Assembly: GCA_963724695.1 (NCBI GenBank)
Contig: CAVRVW010000007.1
Span: 124,001 to 188,000 of the forward strand
Origin: CAVQFD01 sp963724695
GTDB lineage: Bacteria; Acidobacteriota; Vicinamibacteria; Vicinamibacterales; CAVVIG01
Reading direction: 5' to 3'
Length of the DNA stretch: 64,000 bases
In this document: one piece after another, positions 48,193 through 58,214 of the stretch
Layout of the letters: every line of letters begins with the position of its first letter
Numbering within the stretch: position 1 is the stretch's first letter
The notes under the pieces: model-generated
The model's database searches: none
Told to the model about the DNA's origin: nothing
What the model saw: only the letters and a program-made list of their open reading frames with translations
Translations under genes and position numbers: made by a program

Positions 48193-48411
48193 TTGAGCAA
48201 GGACGATCTCATCGACATGCAGGGCACCGTGGTGGCGGTTCACAGCGGCGGTCTCTACCGCGTGCAGTGCGACGCCGGCCACGAAGTGCTCGCCCAGCTC
48301 AGCGGCCGCATGCGCCGCTTCCGCATCAAGGTCGTTCCGGGAGATCGCGTGACCGTCGGCGTCTCGCCGTACGATCCCGTCCGGGGCATCATCACCTTCC
48401 GCGCACGCTAG
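48193..48411 (+). CDS. infA: Translation initiation factor IF-1
   Basis: 72 residues, the standard length, single OB fold: SKDDLIDMQGTVVAVHSGGL, YRVQCDAGHEVLAQLSGRMR, RFRIKVVPGDRVTVGVSPYD and PVRGIITFRAR. It binds the 30S A site with IF-2 and IF-3. The start is TTG at 48193; AAAGGA lies about 12 bases upstream. It is not in a ribosomal protein operon here but ahead of a DEAD-box helicase, an arrangement linked to cold-shock translation in other bacteria. Confidence 0.96.
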   Translation: MSKDDLIDMQGTVVAVHSGGLYRVQCDAGHEVLAQLSGRMRRFRIKVVPGDRVTVGVSPYDPVRGIITFRAR

Positions 48412-48425
48412 CCAGAAACGACGGT

Positions 48426-49749
48426 TTGAACTCCAATACAACCGACCGACGACCATCACCGCGGCCGCCCGAGGCGTCGGCCTCGTCGCGGCGGCCCCAC
48501 GCGTCCGGCGTCGCTACACGTCACGTCGCCACGCCGACGTCGTCCGACCCCCGCGCTCGAGCCGACGCCTGCGACACGACGCCGGTTCCGTTCACGTCGC
48601 TCGGCCTCGACCCGCGCCTGCTCGAAGGCATCCGCGATCTCGGCTTCACCGAAACGCGACCGATTCAGAGCGCGGTCATTCCGCTCGCGCTCGGCGGCCA
48701 CGACCTCATCGCCTGCGCCGAGACCGGCACGGGCAAGACGTGCGCGTTCGTCGTCCCGACGCTGCAGCGGCTGCTGACGGCCGCCCCGCCGTCGAGACGC
48801 TGCCATCCGACGTGGTCGGCGGGCGCGGAGCGCGAATCGCTCCGGCGAACGAAGCCGCGTGCTGGTGCTCGCGCCGACGCGCGAGCTCGCGGTGCAGATC
48901 GAAGACGAGATCCACGGGCTCGTCGTATCACACCGCCGTCACGAGCGCCGCGGTCTACGGCGGCGTCGAGATGGGCATGCAGGAACGCGCGCTCAAGGCC
49001 GGCGTCGACATCATCGTCGCCACGCCGGGCCGCCTGCATCGATCACATGCGCCAGCAGAACGCCGACCTCAGCGGCGTCGAGCTGCTGGTGCTCGACGAA
49101 GCCGATCGCATGATGGACATGGGCTTCTGGCCCGACGTCCGCCGCATCATCGCCGCGCTGCCGGCCCGACGCGGCAGACGCTGCTCTTCTCGGCGACGAT
49201 GCCCGACGACGTCGTGCGGTTCGCGCTGGAGATCGTGCGCGAGCCGAAGTACGTGCAGGTCGGCCACCGCAGCAAGCCCGCGAAGTCGATCACGCACCGC
49301 GCCGAGACCGTGCAGTCCTCCGGCGAAGCTCGACTGGCTGATCGAGCTACCTGCGCAAGCCCGAGGGTCCGGTGCTCGTGTTCTCGCGCACGAAGATCGG
49401 CGCCGATCGGCTGGCGCGCCGGCTCGCGGCGGCCGGCATCAAGTGCGCGGCGCTCCACGCCGACCGGACGCAGGATCAGCGCCGCGTCGCCGTCGAAGGG
49501 TTCCGCGGCGGGAGGTACAAGGTGCTCGTCGCCACCGACATCGCGGCGCGCGGCCTCGACATCGACGGCATCCACACGGTCATCAACTACGAGCTGCCCG
49601 ATTCGCCCGATGCGTACGTGCATCGCGTCGGCCGCACCGGCCGCGCCGACGAGGTGGGCCACGCGATCACGCTCGTGTCGCCGGACGAGCGCACGGCCCT
49701 GGCCGCGCTGGAAAAGTCCGTCGGCGTTCGCATAGAATTGAGCGCGTAA
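48426..49749 (+). CDS. DEAD-box ATP-dependent RNA helicase
   Basis: About 440 residues. Q motif: FTETRPIQSAVIPLALGGHD; Walker A AETGTGKT; Ia APTRELAVQIEDEIHG; Ib VATPGRL; DEAD box VLDEADRMMDMGFWPD; SAT as LLFSATMPDD; then VLVFSRTKIGADRLARRL, VATDIAARGLDIDGIHTVIN and HRVGRTGRADEVG. This is the RhlE-like core with no long C-terminal extension. The low-complexity N-terminus (PRPPEASASSRR) may be artificial; TTG at 48426 is the first plausible start, and a start nearer 48590 is possible. Breaks between 48790 and 49345. Confidence 0.9.
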
Positions 49750-49985
49750 TGTCGGACAGTCACCCCGTCCCCCCGGCGGCACCGGTCAGTCTCCGCAGCG
49801 GCGATCAAGTTCAAGTCGTGCCGGTGGCGGCGTCCGCCGAAGACGGCCCGGAGTGCTGCGGCCATCGCGACGTGCTGCCGATTGCCGGCACCAGCTTCAA
49901 TCCCGAAGCGTGGTGCCCCGACTGCCCGTTCTTCAAGCTCCGCCGCACGCCGAAGAAGCGCACGCCGGACGACTACCGATACTAG
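49749..49985 (+). CDS. Small Cys-rich hypothetical protein
   Basis: 78 residues with CCGHRDVLPIAGTSFNPEAW followed by CPDCPFFKLRR, i.e. a CC pair and CPDC, probably binding zinc. The C-terminus (RRTPKKRTPDDYRY) is basic. Its ATG overlaps the helicase stop (TAATG), so it is translationally coupled to the helicase. No family recognised. Confidence 0.7.
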   Translation: MSDSHPVPPAAPVSLRSGDQVQVVPVAASAEDGPECCGHRDVLPIAGTSFNPEAWCPDCPFFKLRRTPKKRTPDDYRY

Positions 49986-49987
49986 AA

Positions 49988-50050
49988 ATTTAGAATTAGG
50001 AATTGGGAATTAGGAATTCGTCACGAATTCACAATTGCTAATTCACAATT
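49988..50050. terminator. AT-rich palindrome between convergent genes
   Basis: Tandem GAATT units (GAATTAGGAATTGGGAATTA) form an imperfect palindrome around a perfect core GAATTCGT-c-ACGAATTC (50014-50030). It fills the 66-bp gap between two converging genes and provides the stop of the leftward one (CAATTGA). Role as a bidirectional terminator is inferred; there is no classical U-tract. Confidence 0.45.
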
Positions 50051-50051
50051 C

Positions 50052-51452
50052 TCAATTGCGCGTGTCTGCGCGCGCGCCCGTCCATCGGCTCCGCATGGCA
50101 GACCTGTCGATTTCCCTGCCGCGAAGATAGACGCGCGAGATCTTCCGTGTGTTGGTGATGTCATCGAGCGGATTGGCGTCGAGCACGACGAAATCGGCGC
50201 TCTTCCCGGCCGCGACCAGCCCGAGTTCCGCGAGCTCGAGAATCTCCGCCGCTGTCCGCGTGGCCGCCACGAGGACATCGGCGGGCGGCATGCCGGCGGC
50301 GACCATGTTCTCGAGCTCGGTGTGCATGGTCCAACCCACGAACTGGTCGCCCGTCTGGCCGCCGCCATCGGTGCCCACGCCGATCGGGACTCCTGCGGCG
50401 TGCAACCTGCGCACTCCAGCGGCCAGCCGCTCCCAGCTGGCTCGCCCCCGCGTCCGAGCGTCCTCGGACACGGACCCAAGCCGATCCTGAAGGCGCTGGA
50501 TCTGATCCGGCAGCACCGTCTCCATCACGAGAGGATGCGGCGGATTCAGCCAGGGCGCGTCGATCTGACGCCGCGGGCCGCCCAGCGCGAGCAGGACGCT
50601 CGTCTTCGGGTGCTGCTTGAACAGCTCGACCAGCTCGTCGTCGACGTCGTTCATCATGTGGGCGAAGATGTCGATGCCCGCGCGCAGCAGCGACTTGGCG
50701 TCTTCCAGACCCGAGGCGTGGACGGCCACCCGCAGGCCGAGCCGGTGCGCTTCGTCGATGATCGCCGCGTAGAGCTCCGGGCTCAGCTTGCGCACGCTTC
50801 CGCCCCTGTCGTCGACCCAGGTCTTGACGATCTTGACGCGCTGCGCGGCCAGCTCGCCCACGGCGAGGCGGGCGTCAGCCTCGGTCCTGATGGTGTACGC
50901 CGAGTGGCGCATGTTGTCCGGCCTGACTTCGTCCTCGGGGGCCAGTCCGCGACCGGCGGAGAGGAACCGCGCCGCTTCCGGGTACTTGCCCGATGCGATG
51001 TCGTCCCGGACAGCGATCCAGAGGTCGCCGAAGTCCGAGCCCATGGCCTGGCTGGCGGCCACGCCGTGATAGGCGAATCGGTACATGTGATCGAGGATGT
51101 GGTCGCGGGTGTAGTTCTGAGGGCCGCTCGTCAGGCCCTTCATGTAGCCGATGTGCGAGTGCGCGTCGATCAAGGCGGGAATCACCGTCTTCCCCGTCAG
51201 ATCCACCCGGATCGCGCCCTCGGGCGCCGCGAGCACGCCCCGCCTGCCGAGTCCGGTGAAGGTATCGTTCTCGACGAGGAAGGCGGAGTCTTCGATCGGC
51301 GCCGAGCCGTCGCCCGTGATGAGCCGCGCGCCTTCGAACAGCGTCGCCGCGCCAGCGGGCCGCGTGGCGCGTTGCGGATCCGGCGGCGCGCCGCACGCGG
51401 CGGCGATGCAGGCGGCTACGAGCCCGACCAGTCGCAGAGTACGAATTCCCAA
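50052..51452 (-). CDS. Amidohydrolase lipoprotein
   Basis: A 466-residue metal-dependent hydrolase. Lipoprotein signal LVGLVAACIAAAC. Amidohydrolase barrel: GKTVIPALIDAHSHIGYMKG (HxH), RVKIVKTWVDDRGGSVRKL with a Lys in the carbamate position, LRVAVHASGLEDAKSLLRA, HAAGVPIGVGTDGGGQTG (final Asp), and a C-terminal composite domain DFVVLDANPLDDITNTRKIS. The group includes secreted prolidase- or imidazolonepropionase-like enzymes; substrate unknown. The start is a TTG in an AT-rich repeat at 51452. Frame clean. Confidence 0.83.
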   Translation of the reverse strand: MGIRTLRLVGLVAACIAAACGAPPDPQRATRPAGAATLFEGARLITGDGSAPIEDSAFLVENDTFTGLGRRGVLAAPEGAIRVDLTGKTVIPALIDAHSHIGYMKGLTSGPQNYTRDHILDHMYRFAYHGVAASQAMGSDFGDLWIAVRDDIASGKYPEAARFLSAGRGLAPEDEVRPDNMRHSAYTIRTEADARLAVGELAAQRVKIVKTWVDDRGGSVRKLSPELYAAIIDEAHRLGLRVAVHASGLEDAKSLLRAGIDIFAHMMNDVDDELVELFKQHPKTSVLLALGGPRRQIDAPWLNPPHPLVMETVLPDQIQRLQDRLGSVSEDARTRGRASWERLAAGVRRLHAAGVPIGVGTDGGGQTGDQFVGWTMHTELENMVAAGMPPADVLVAATRTAAEILELAELGLVAAGKSADFVVLDANPLDDITNTRKISRVYLRGREIDRSAMRSRWTGARADTRN

Positions 51453-51484
51453 TTCCTAAGTCCCAATTCCCAATTTCAGGCTCT
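51441..51484. repeat. GAATT/AATTGGG-type tract
   Basis: Reads GAATTCCCAATTCCTAAGTC, then CCAATTCCCAATTTC, the same sequence style as the tract at 49988. It fills the gap between two leftward genes and overlaps the start of the amidohydrolase gene. Confidence 0.7.
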
Positions 51485-52619
51485 TCACTCGGAGAACTCC
51501 CTCGCCAGCTCGACCCATTCGCCGTGCGGCGCGAGCTGCTGATAGGCGCGCCAGTGCGGACGCGCCTGCTCGGACAGCCCCATCTTCTCGAACGTGACGG
51601 CCAGGTAGAAGTGCGTGTCGGCGTAGAAGGGATTCAGGCGGAGCGCTTCGCGGTAGCAGGCCTCGGCTTCCGGGAAGCGTCCGAGGTCGTGGTAGATGTT
51701 GCCGAGGTTGAAGTGCGCCTCGAAGAAGTCGGACTCGAGGCCGATGGCCCGCTCGTAGAGCGCCTGCGCCTCGGCGAGCTCGTCGCGGCTGTAGTGGATG
51801 TTCGCGAGGTTGATGAGCGCGGCCACCAGATACGGATCGAGCTCGAGCGCCTTCCGGTACGCGGCGGCCGCCTCTTCGCGCTGCCCCTCGTCGCCGTCGT
51901 CCAGCGCGGAGGCCGCGCGAAAGTAGTCCTCCGCGCGGGCCCTGTCGCGCGGCGGCTCGGCGGGCGCCGGCGCACGCCGCGATCCAGCGTCTGGAGCCCG
52001 GGGCTGCAGCGTGAGAATCTTGGCCGGCGCGGCATCGAGCCGGAAGTCGAAGGCCAGCTGGCCCGCGCTCGATGCCAGCAGCGCGCCGACCACACGCTTG
52101 AACGAGGCTCCGTCGGCCAGCTCGTCGTTGGCCTGCTTGATGGTGGCCACGTCCGGAAACGCGAAGAACGTGTCGGCGTTGGTCCGCAGCACGGGTCGGA
52201 CGAGCCCGCACTTGACGAGATACCGCAGGTGATCCTCGCGCAGCCGCCGGTAGCGCGCCAGCAGGTCGCGCATGGCGTGATACTGGCGCTTGAGGGCGTC
52301 CGGCGTCGGCACACCGGCCAGGACGGCAGAACTGCTCTTCCGTCAGAACTTGAATGGCCGCGGCCTTCTGCGCGTTCAGCTCTTCGGCGCGCACGAGCTT
52401 CTGGCTCTTCCCCCGCTCCGGATCGAGCGACGGCCCGAAGCCTTCCGCGCCCACGACGAGCATCGTCGTCCTGCGCGTTCACGTCGTCGGCGGTCGAGCC
52501 GCCGAGACGCTCGACGAGCGCGCGCGCGTCCTTGCGGCCGAGCGAGCTCAGTTTTCCGGTGAAGACGACGAGTTGCCCATCGAGCGGAGCCGAGGCGGCA
52601 GGTCGGACGGAGTCGGCAA
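51485..52619 (-). CDS. BRCT - MerR-like HTH - TPR protein
   Basis: About 377 residues in three frames joined near 52460 and 52315. An N-terminal BRCT domain: LDGQLVVFTGKLSSLGRKDA, RALVERLGGSTADDVN, MLVVGAEGFG. A MerR-like winged helix: EDHLRYLVKCGLVRPVLRTN, FFAFPDVATIKQANDELADG. Then four TPR units: AYRKALELDPYLVAALINLA, AQALYERAIGLESDFFEAHF, ACYREALRLNPFYADTHFYL. The start is uncertain: no ATG, GTG or TTG lies in the BRCT frame near 52619, so another small error is likely. It runs divergently from the glucokinase gene. Confidence 0.65.
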
Positions 52620-52663
52620 CAGCTTCTCCCAGGGAAGCGCCAGAGAGGAAAACGGCCTCAAAG

Positions 52664-53747
52664 ATGAAGGAGAATACCGTCAACGTCAATCGCAAAGTGA
52701 GCTCACGCGTGCTTCTCGCCGGCGACATCGGCGGTACCAAGACGCTGCTCGGCCTGTTCGAGCCGGAGTCCCTCGTCCGCGCCCTCTCGTCGTGCGGTCG
52801 TTCACGACGCTCGACTTCCCGGATCTGCCTGCGGTCATCTCGGCATTTGCGAGCGACGAGCGGGTCACAGGTACGGCGGTCGACGCGGCGTGCTTCGGCG
52901 TCGCCGGTCCGGTGCTCGGCCAGACGGCGTCGCTGACCAACGTGCCGTGGCGCATCGACGCCGCCGCCGTGGCCGCGGCATTCGCCATTCCGCGCGTCGC
53001 GCTGCTGAACGATCTTCAGGCGATGGCGTACGCGGTGCCCGTGCTCCAGGACGTCGAGCTCCACGTGCTGCAGGCAGGCGAGGCCGATCCCGACGGGGAA
53101 CATCGCGCTCATCGCGGCCGGCACGGGCCTCGGGTCGGCGCTCCTCCACCGCGTCGACGGCGTGGGCCTCGTGCCGTCGCCGACAGAAGCCGGCCACGCC
53201 GACTTCGCGGCGCGGACCGAGCGGGAGATCGAGGTGCTCCGCCTGGTGACACGCCGCTTCGGCCGCGCGGAGGTCGAGCAGGTCGTGTCCGGCCGGGGCC
53301 TCGTCAACCTCCACCGGGTCACGCACGCCGTCCGTGCACGGCGGTGGAGGTGGACGATCCGAGCGACGGCGACTCGACGCGCCGGCGGCGATTTCCGCCG
53401 CCGCGCTCGAGCGGCGCTGCCGCGGCTGCGTGGACGCGCTCGAGATGTTCGTCGACGCCTACGGCGCCGAAGCCGGCAACCTGGCGCTGCGGACGGTCGC
53501 GACCGGCGGCGTGTTCGTCGGCGGCGGCATCGCGCCGAAGATTCTGCCGGCGCTCGCCGACGGCCGCTTCCTCCGGGCGTTTCTCGACAAGGCGCCGTTC
53601 GAGGAGCTGCTGTCACGCATGCCCGTCAAGGTCATCCTGAATGACGATGCCGGCCTGCTCGGCGCCGCCGCTTACGCCGCAGCGGAGTCGTTAGAACTGA
53701 GAGCGTGCGAACTAAGAAGGACCTCGGATCTCGACTTCTGCGTCTAG
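52664..53747 (+). CDS. glk: Glucokinase
   Basis: About 355 residues after frame repair. LLAGDIGGTKTLLGLFEPES is the phosphate-1 block. Then ACFGVAGPVLGQTASLTNVP (GP.(x)..LTN.PW), ALLNDLQAMAYAVPVL with the catalytic Asp of LNDL, ALIAAGTGLGSALL (AGTGLG), PSPTEAGHADFAARTEREIE (EGGH-like, here EAGH) and GGVFVGGGIAPKILPAL. This is the Glk/ROK-related bacterial glucokinase. The last 20 residues (SLELRACELRRTS) come from repeat-like sequence and may not be original. The stop shares CTAG with the convergent gene. Confidence 0.85.
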
Positions 53748-56700
53748 ACGTGCGGGAAGTCTGCCGCGGAGCAGAAGTGATCGAACCAGAGGTTCGACAG
53801 CTTCTCCTGCACCGTGTTCTGCCGCAGCCGCGCCGCCAGGTTCGGGAAGTCGACGCGGTCCATCTCCTGATCCTGGTTGAAGCAGGAGAAGATGATCGTC
53901 TCCTTGCCGGTCGCCGGATCGACGTGCTTCTGCAGGCACTGCGCGCAGACTTCCTTCATCATGCACTGCATCGGCGAGTTGATGCTGGCGATGCCGACGT
54001 GGTCCGGCTTGAGGTGCGGCGCGAGCACGCCGTGCCGCGCGGCCTTGACGGCCGCCATCATCCGGTCCGATCCGATGGCGATGATGCGATCGACCGTGTC
54101 GAGCGGCACGAGCGGCGCGCCCAGCTCGCCGGCCTGGTACGCGAGCATCGCCTGCACGATGTTGCCGCGGAAGTGCGCGTCCTGCGGCCGGCCCGGCGCG
54201 ATCGCCGCGCCCGTGTCGGTGCTCCAGATCACCTGATCGGTCGCCGCCTCGATCTCCTCGCGCTTGAAGAGATCCTCGCCCTTCTTGTAGCCGGCGAAGT
54301 AGATGCACCCTGTTGCCGCTGCTCGCGCATCGCCTTCGCGATCGAGAACAGCACGGCGTTGCCGAGGCCGCCGCCGAGCAGCAGCACGTTCTGCGCCTCG
54401 CGGAATCTCGGTCGGCGCGCCGGTCGGCCCCATGACGACGACCGGCTCGCCCTTCTGCAGGTACGCCACGAGCCGGCTCGACACGCCGAGCTCGAGCGCG
54501 ATCAGCGACAGCAGCCCGCGCTCCTTGTCGACCCACGCGCCGGTGAGCGCGATGCCTTCCATCAGCAGCGGGACGCGCCGCTCGACCCGCGCGCGCCGAC
54601 CGTCTCGTAGTTCTGCAGCCGGTAGAACTGCCCCGGCTGGAAGTGCCGCGCCGCCGCCGGCGCCTTGACGATCACTTCGACGATCGTCGGCGTGAGCCGG
54701 ACGACGTCCTCGACGCGCGGCGACGAGCTCGTCGTCGAGCCGCGCGACGAGCGCGCGTCCAGCGCGCGATCGCGCTCCGCCTGCCCGCCGGGATCGAGCG
54801 CGTCCAGCTCGTCGGCGAACAGCTCGACGATCTTGCGGATAGCCGTCCTTCGCCGACGCCATCGCCTTGACGACGTTGCCGGCGTAGCGCGGATGGTTGT
54901 CGCCGTAGTAGGTGACGAACCGGCCGTCGTGCGTCGTACGACGTGAAGAAGCCGTCCGGGATCGGGCGTCAGGTGGAAGCCGCCGTCGCCGTTCGCGCGA
55001 CACGCTGTGCGGCTGGAAGAACTTCTTCTTCGCGTCGAGCTGAAACGTGCCCGGCGCTTCCTTCTCGTAGGTGATGTTCGGCGACGTCCCCGCCGCGACG
55101 AGCACCGTCCGCGCCGGCAGCGTGACCGTTCGCCGGCCGGCCGCCTGCCTGCCCTGCGCCCTGCCTGCCCTCCCGCTTGAAGACGCATCGCCGTCGACCG
55201 CGCCGCGCTCGTCGGGCACCGCCTCGATCGGGTTCAGGTTCTCGGCGAACGCGATGCCCTCTTCGAGCGCCTTGATCACCTCTTCGTGGTTCAGCCGGTA
55301 GGCCGGCGAATCGACCATCCGCTTGCGGTACGCGATCGTGACGCCGCCCCACGCCCGCACGAGCGGCACGAAGTCCGGCGCTTCGCCGGCGCCGCGGCCG
55401 CGCGCGCCGCTCGGCGCGGACCGCGCGGCCGTGCGCGCGGATACTCGTCGAGCAGCTCCAGCTCCTCGGCGTCGTACGATGCGCGCGCAGCGCGCGCCTC
55501 GCCGCATGCTCGGCGCCAGCGCCTCGTACTGCTGCGAGCGTCTTCTCGACCTGCAGCGGGTAGTACGCCATCAGCTCGGTCGCCGTGTCGATCGCGGTCA
55601 GGCCGCCGCCGATGACGACCGCCGGCAGCCGCGCCTGCAGGTTCGGCAGCGCGTCGCGCTTGAAGGCGCCGGTGAGCTGCAGCGCCATCAGGAAGTCGCT
55701 GGCCTTCCTGATCCCGCGGATCAGGTTGTTCTTCATGTCGATGATCGTCGGCCGGCCGGCGCCGGCCGCGATCGCGACGTGATCGAAGCCGTAGCGCCCA
55801 CGCGTCCTCGATCGGCAGCGTGCCGCCGAACCGGACGCCGCCGTACATCCGCAGGCCGCGCCGCCGCGCCAGCGTCAGGTGCAGCAGCGTCAGGAAGTTC
55901 TTGTCCCAGCGGACGGTGATGCCGTACTCGGAGACGCCGCCGAAGCCTTCGAGCACGCGCTCGTCGAGCTGCCGGTAGATCTCGCTCCAGTCGCGAATCG
56001 GCTCGCGGCGGCGCTGACGTCGGTGCCGACCATGCGCCTCGGGCAGCGGCTCGATCTTCAGGCCGTCGATGCCGACGACGCCGAAGCCTTCGTTCACCAG
56101 GTAGTGCGCGAGCGTGTAGCCGGCCGGGCCGAGGCCGACGACGAGGACGTTCTTGCCGTTGTACGGCAGCGCGTACGGCCGCCGCACGTTCAGCGGATTC
56201 CAGCGCGTGAGCAGCCCGTAGATCTCGACGCCCCACGGCATGCGCAGCACGTCGGTCAGCACGCCGGTCTCGATCTGCGGGATGTTGACCGGCTCCTGCT
56301 TCTGGTAGATGCACGCCTTCATGCAGTCGTTGCAGATGCGGTGGCCGGTGCCCGGGCACATCGGGTTGTCGAGCGTCACGAGCGCCAGCGCGCCGATCGG
56401 CGTCGCCCGCCTTCCGCAGCGCGTGCATCTCGGAGATCTTCTCGTCGAGCGGACAGCCGTCGAGCTCGATGCCGAGCGGGTTGACGGCGACCTTCGCGGT
56501 CTCGCCGGCCTTCGCCGCCTCGCGCAGCCCCTTCGAGCACGAGTCCTTGTCGCGCTCGTGGCAGAGCACGCAGTAGTGGATCTCGCTCAGCACCTCGCGC
56601 GGCCGCATCCGCGGGTCGGTCAGCTTGAAGCCGTCGCGCCGCCGCAGCCGCTGCGTCCGGCCCGAGCATCGCCTCGGGCAGATCGGCCGCATCGGGCCGC

Positions 56701-57349
56701 TGCACGTCGCACGAGGTTCCAGTAGTCGAGCGTCTCGGGAAACCGGAAGACGACCCAGCCGCGGTACGCCGGGATCGTGGAGGCGCGCCGCGCACCAGCG
56801 CTTCAGGCTCTCGATCGCGGCCGCCGACGCCGTCCTTGTCGGCCTTCTCCCGATCCAGCAGCGCGCAGCCGGCGCGCGCGACCGCGAGCTCGCGATCGCC
56901 GGCGCCGGCCGACGGCGCGCCCGCGACGAGCGCGTCCACGACCGCATCGTCTTCGGCGTGAGCGGCGACGTGCGCGCCGCCCTTCAGCAGCGGCAGCGCG
57001 CGCCGGCGGACGAAGTCGACCTTGAAGCGGAAGAGATCGTCCTGGGCGCGCGTCGCCGCCGCGAGCGCGCCCGCCGCCGGGTCCGACGTCGAACAGCCGC
57101 GCCAGGAACCGGCTGACGTGCGGCGCCATCGCGACGAGCAGATTCGAGAGCGCGACCGGCGCGATCGGCGGGCCGTCCTCGGGCGGCGCGGCGATACGCG
57201 TCCCACTCGCGCCCAGAGCGCGGATCGGCGGCCTCCACCTCTTCGCAGAAGCGCTCGTACAGCGACGCCAGCCGCTCCGGGTCGTGAAGATCGGCGAACG
57301 TGTAGCCGGGAACGCCGAGAGAAATGTTCGAGGGCGACGAAGAGGCCAT
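53744..57349 (-). CDS. Large Fe-S flavoprotein: NfnB/GltD-like fused to NfnA/PyrK-like domain
   Basis: Joined frames give about 1,200 residues. N-terminal 300: helical, unassigned. Next a two-cluster Fe-S segment: HYCVLCHERDKDSCSKGL and NPMCPGTGHRICNDCMKACI. Then the FAD/NADPH core of GltD and NfnB: NVLVVGLGPAGYTLAHYLVN, VVIGGGLTAIDTATELMAYY, TVLVAAGTSPNITYEKEAPG. The C-terminal third is an FNR-like reductase with AARHFQPGQFYRLQNYETV, VVVMGPTGAPTEIP and a PyrK-type cluster domain with SPMQCMMKEVCAQCLQKHVD, ending CFNQDQEMDRV. About fifteen breaks. An electron-transfer or bifurcating role is inferred. ATG start at 57349. Confidence 0.78.
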
Positions 57350-57381
57350 CAATACGCTGCACGAGATTATAGAATACGGAC

Positions 57382-58185
57382 ATGAAGCGCCACTTTGCCG
57401 CGCAGATCCCCGCCCTGGTGGCTGCCGCAGCCGCGCTGGGCGTCCTCGCGTCGGGCACGATTGGGCATCCCGTGGAAGCGCAGCAGGCAGTTCCTCGAAC
57501 GGAGGCGCCAGTCCCCTTCAAGGTCGGCGAAACGCTCACCTACGACGTCACGTGGTCCTCGTATCTCGTCGCAGGATCGGCCACCACGACAGTCAAGGAG
57601 CGCCGCCCCTCGGCCGACTCCAACGCGTATTACATCGTCGCCGAAGGCCAGCCGTTGCCGCTCCTTCAGAAGATCTACAAGATTTATTACCGCATGGACA
57701 CGCTGGTCGACATCGCCAGCCTGCTCTCCCAGCGCACATCCCTGGAGAGTCAGGTCGGCGGCAGCCAGCGCCTGGCTACCACGACATTCAACCGGGCCTC
57801 CCGCCGCGCGGTCCACGAAGACAAAGCCGAAACGCCGGCGCGAGTCGACTTTGCCGTACCGGCCCAGGTGCAGGACGGGTTGTCGGCGCTCTACTCGCTG
57901 CGTGCCAACCCCCTCAAGACAGGCCAGCGCGTCGCCATGCCCGTGGCCGACGGCGGCGCGCTCTACAACGTGACGATGGATGTGGGAGCCGTCGAGCGTC
58001 TGCGGGTTCCCGCAGGCGAGATGGGCGCCTGGAACGTCAAGGTCACCATCACCGACGCCAAGGGCCAGCCTGCCGCCACCAATGCCGCCGTGTGGATCTC
58101 GAACGACGCGCGGCGCCTCCCGTTGAAGCTGCAGGCGGGCCTGCCCGTGGGAGATTTCGTCCTCGCCCTCCGCGACGTTCGCTGA
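57382..58185 (+). CDS. DUF3108 domain secreted protein
   Basis: 267 residues with signal peptide (LVAAAAALGVLASGTIGHPV). The DUF3108 pattern: PFKVGETLTYDVTWSSYLVA, GSATTTVKERRPSADSNAYY, KIYYRMDTLVDIASLLSQR, TTFNRASRRAVHEDKA, DGLSALYSLRANPLKTGQRV and a C-terminal AVWISNDARRLPLKLQAGLP. The family is periplasmic and of unknown function, often next to envelope genes. It is divergent from the Fe-S flavoprotein (33 bp) and 29 bp upstream of the PA14 membrane protein. Frame clean. Confidence 0.88.
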   Translation: MKRHFAAQIPALVAAAAALGVLASGTIGHPVEAQQAVPRTEAPVPFKVGETLTYDVTWSSYLVAGSATTTVKERRPSADSNAYYIVAEGQPLPLLQKIYKIYYRMDTLVDIASLLSQRTSLESQVGGSQRLATTTFNRASRRAVHEDKAETPARVDFAVPAQVQDGLSALYSLRANPLKTGQRVAMPVADGGALYNVTMDVGAVERLRVPAGEMGAWNVKVTITDAKGQPAATNAAVWISNDARRLPLKLQAGLPVGDFVLALRDVR

Positions 58186-58214
58186 GCGAGTGTCTCCTCT
58201 CAGTGGTTCGCGAC

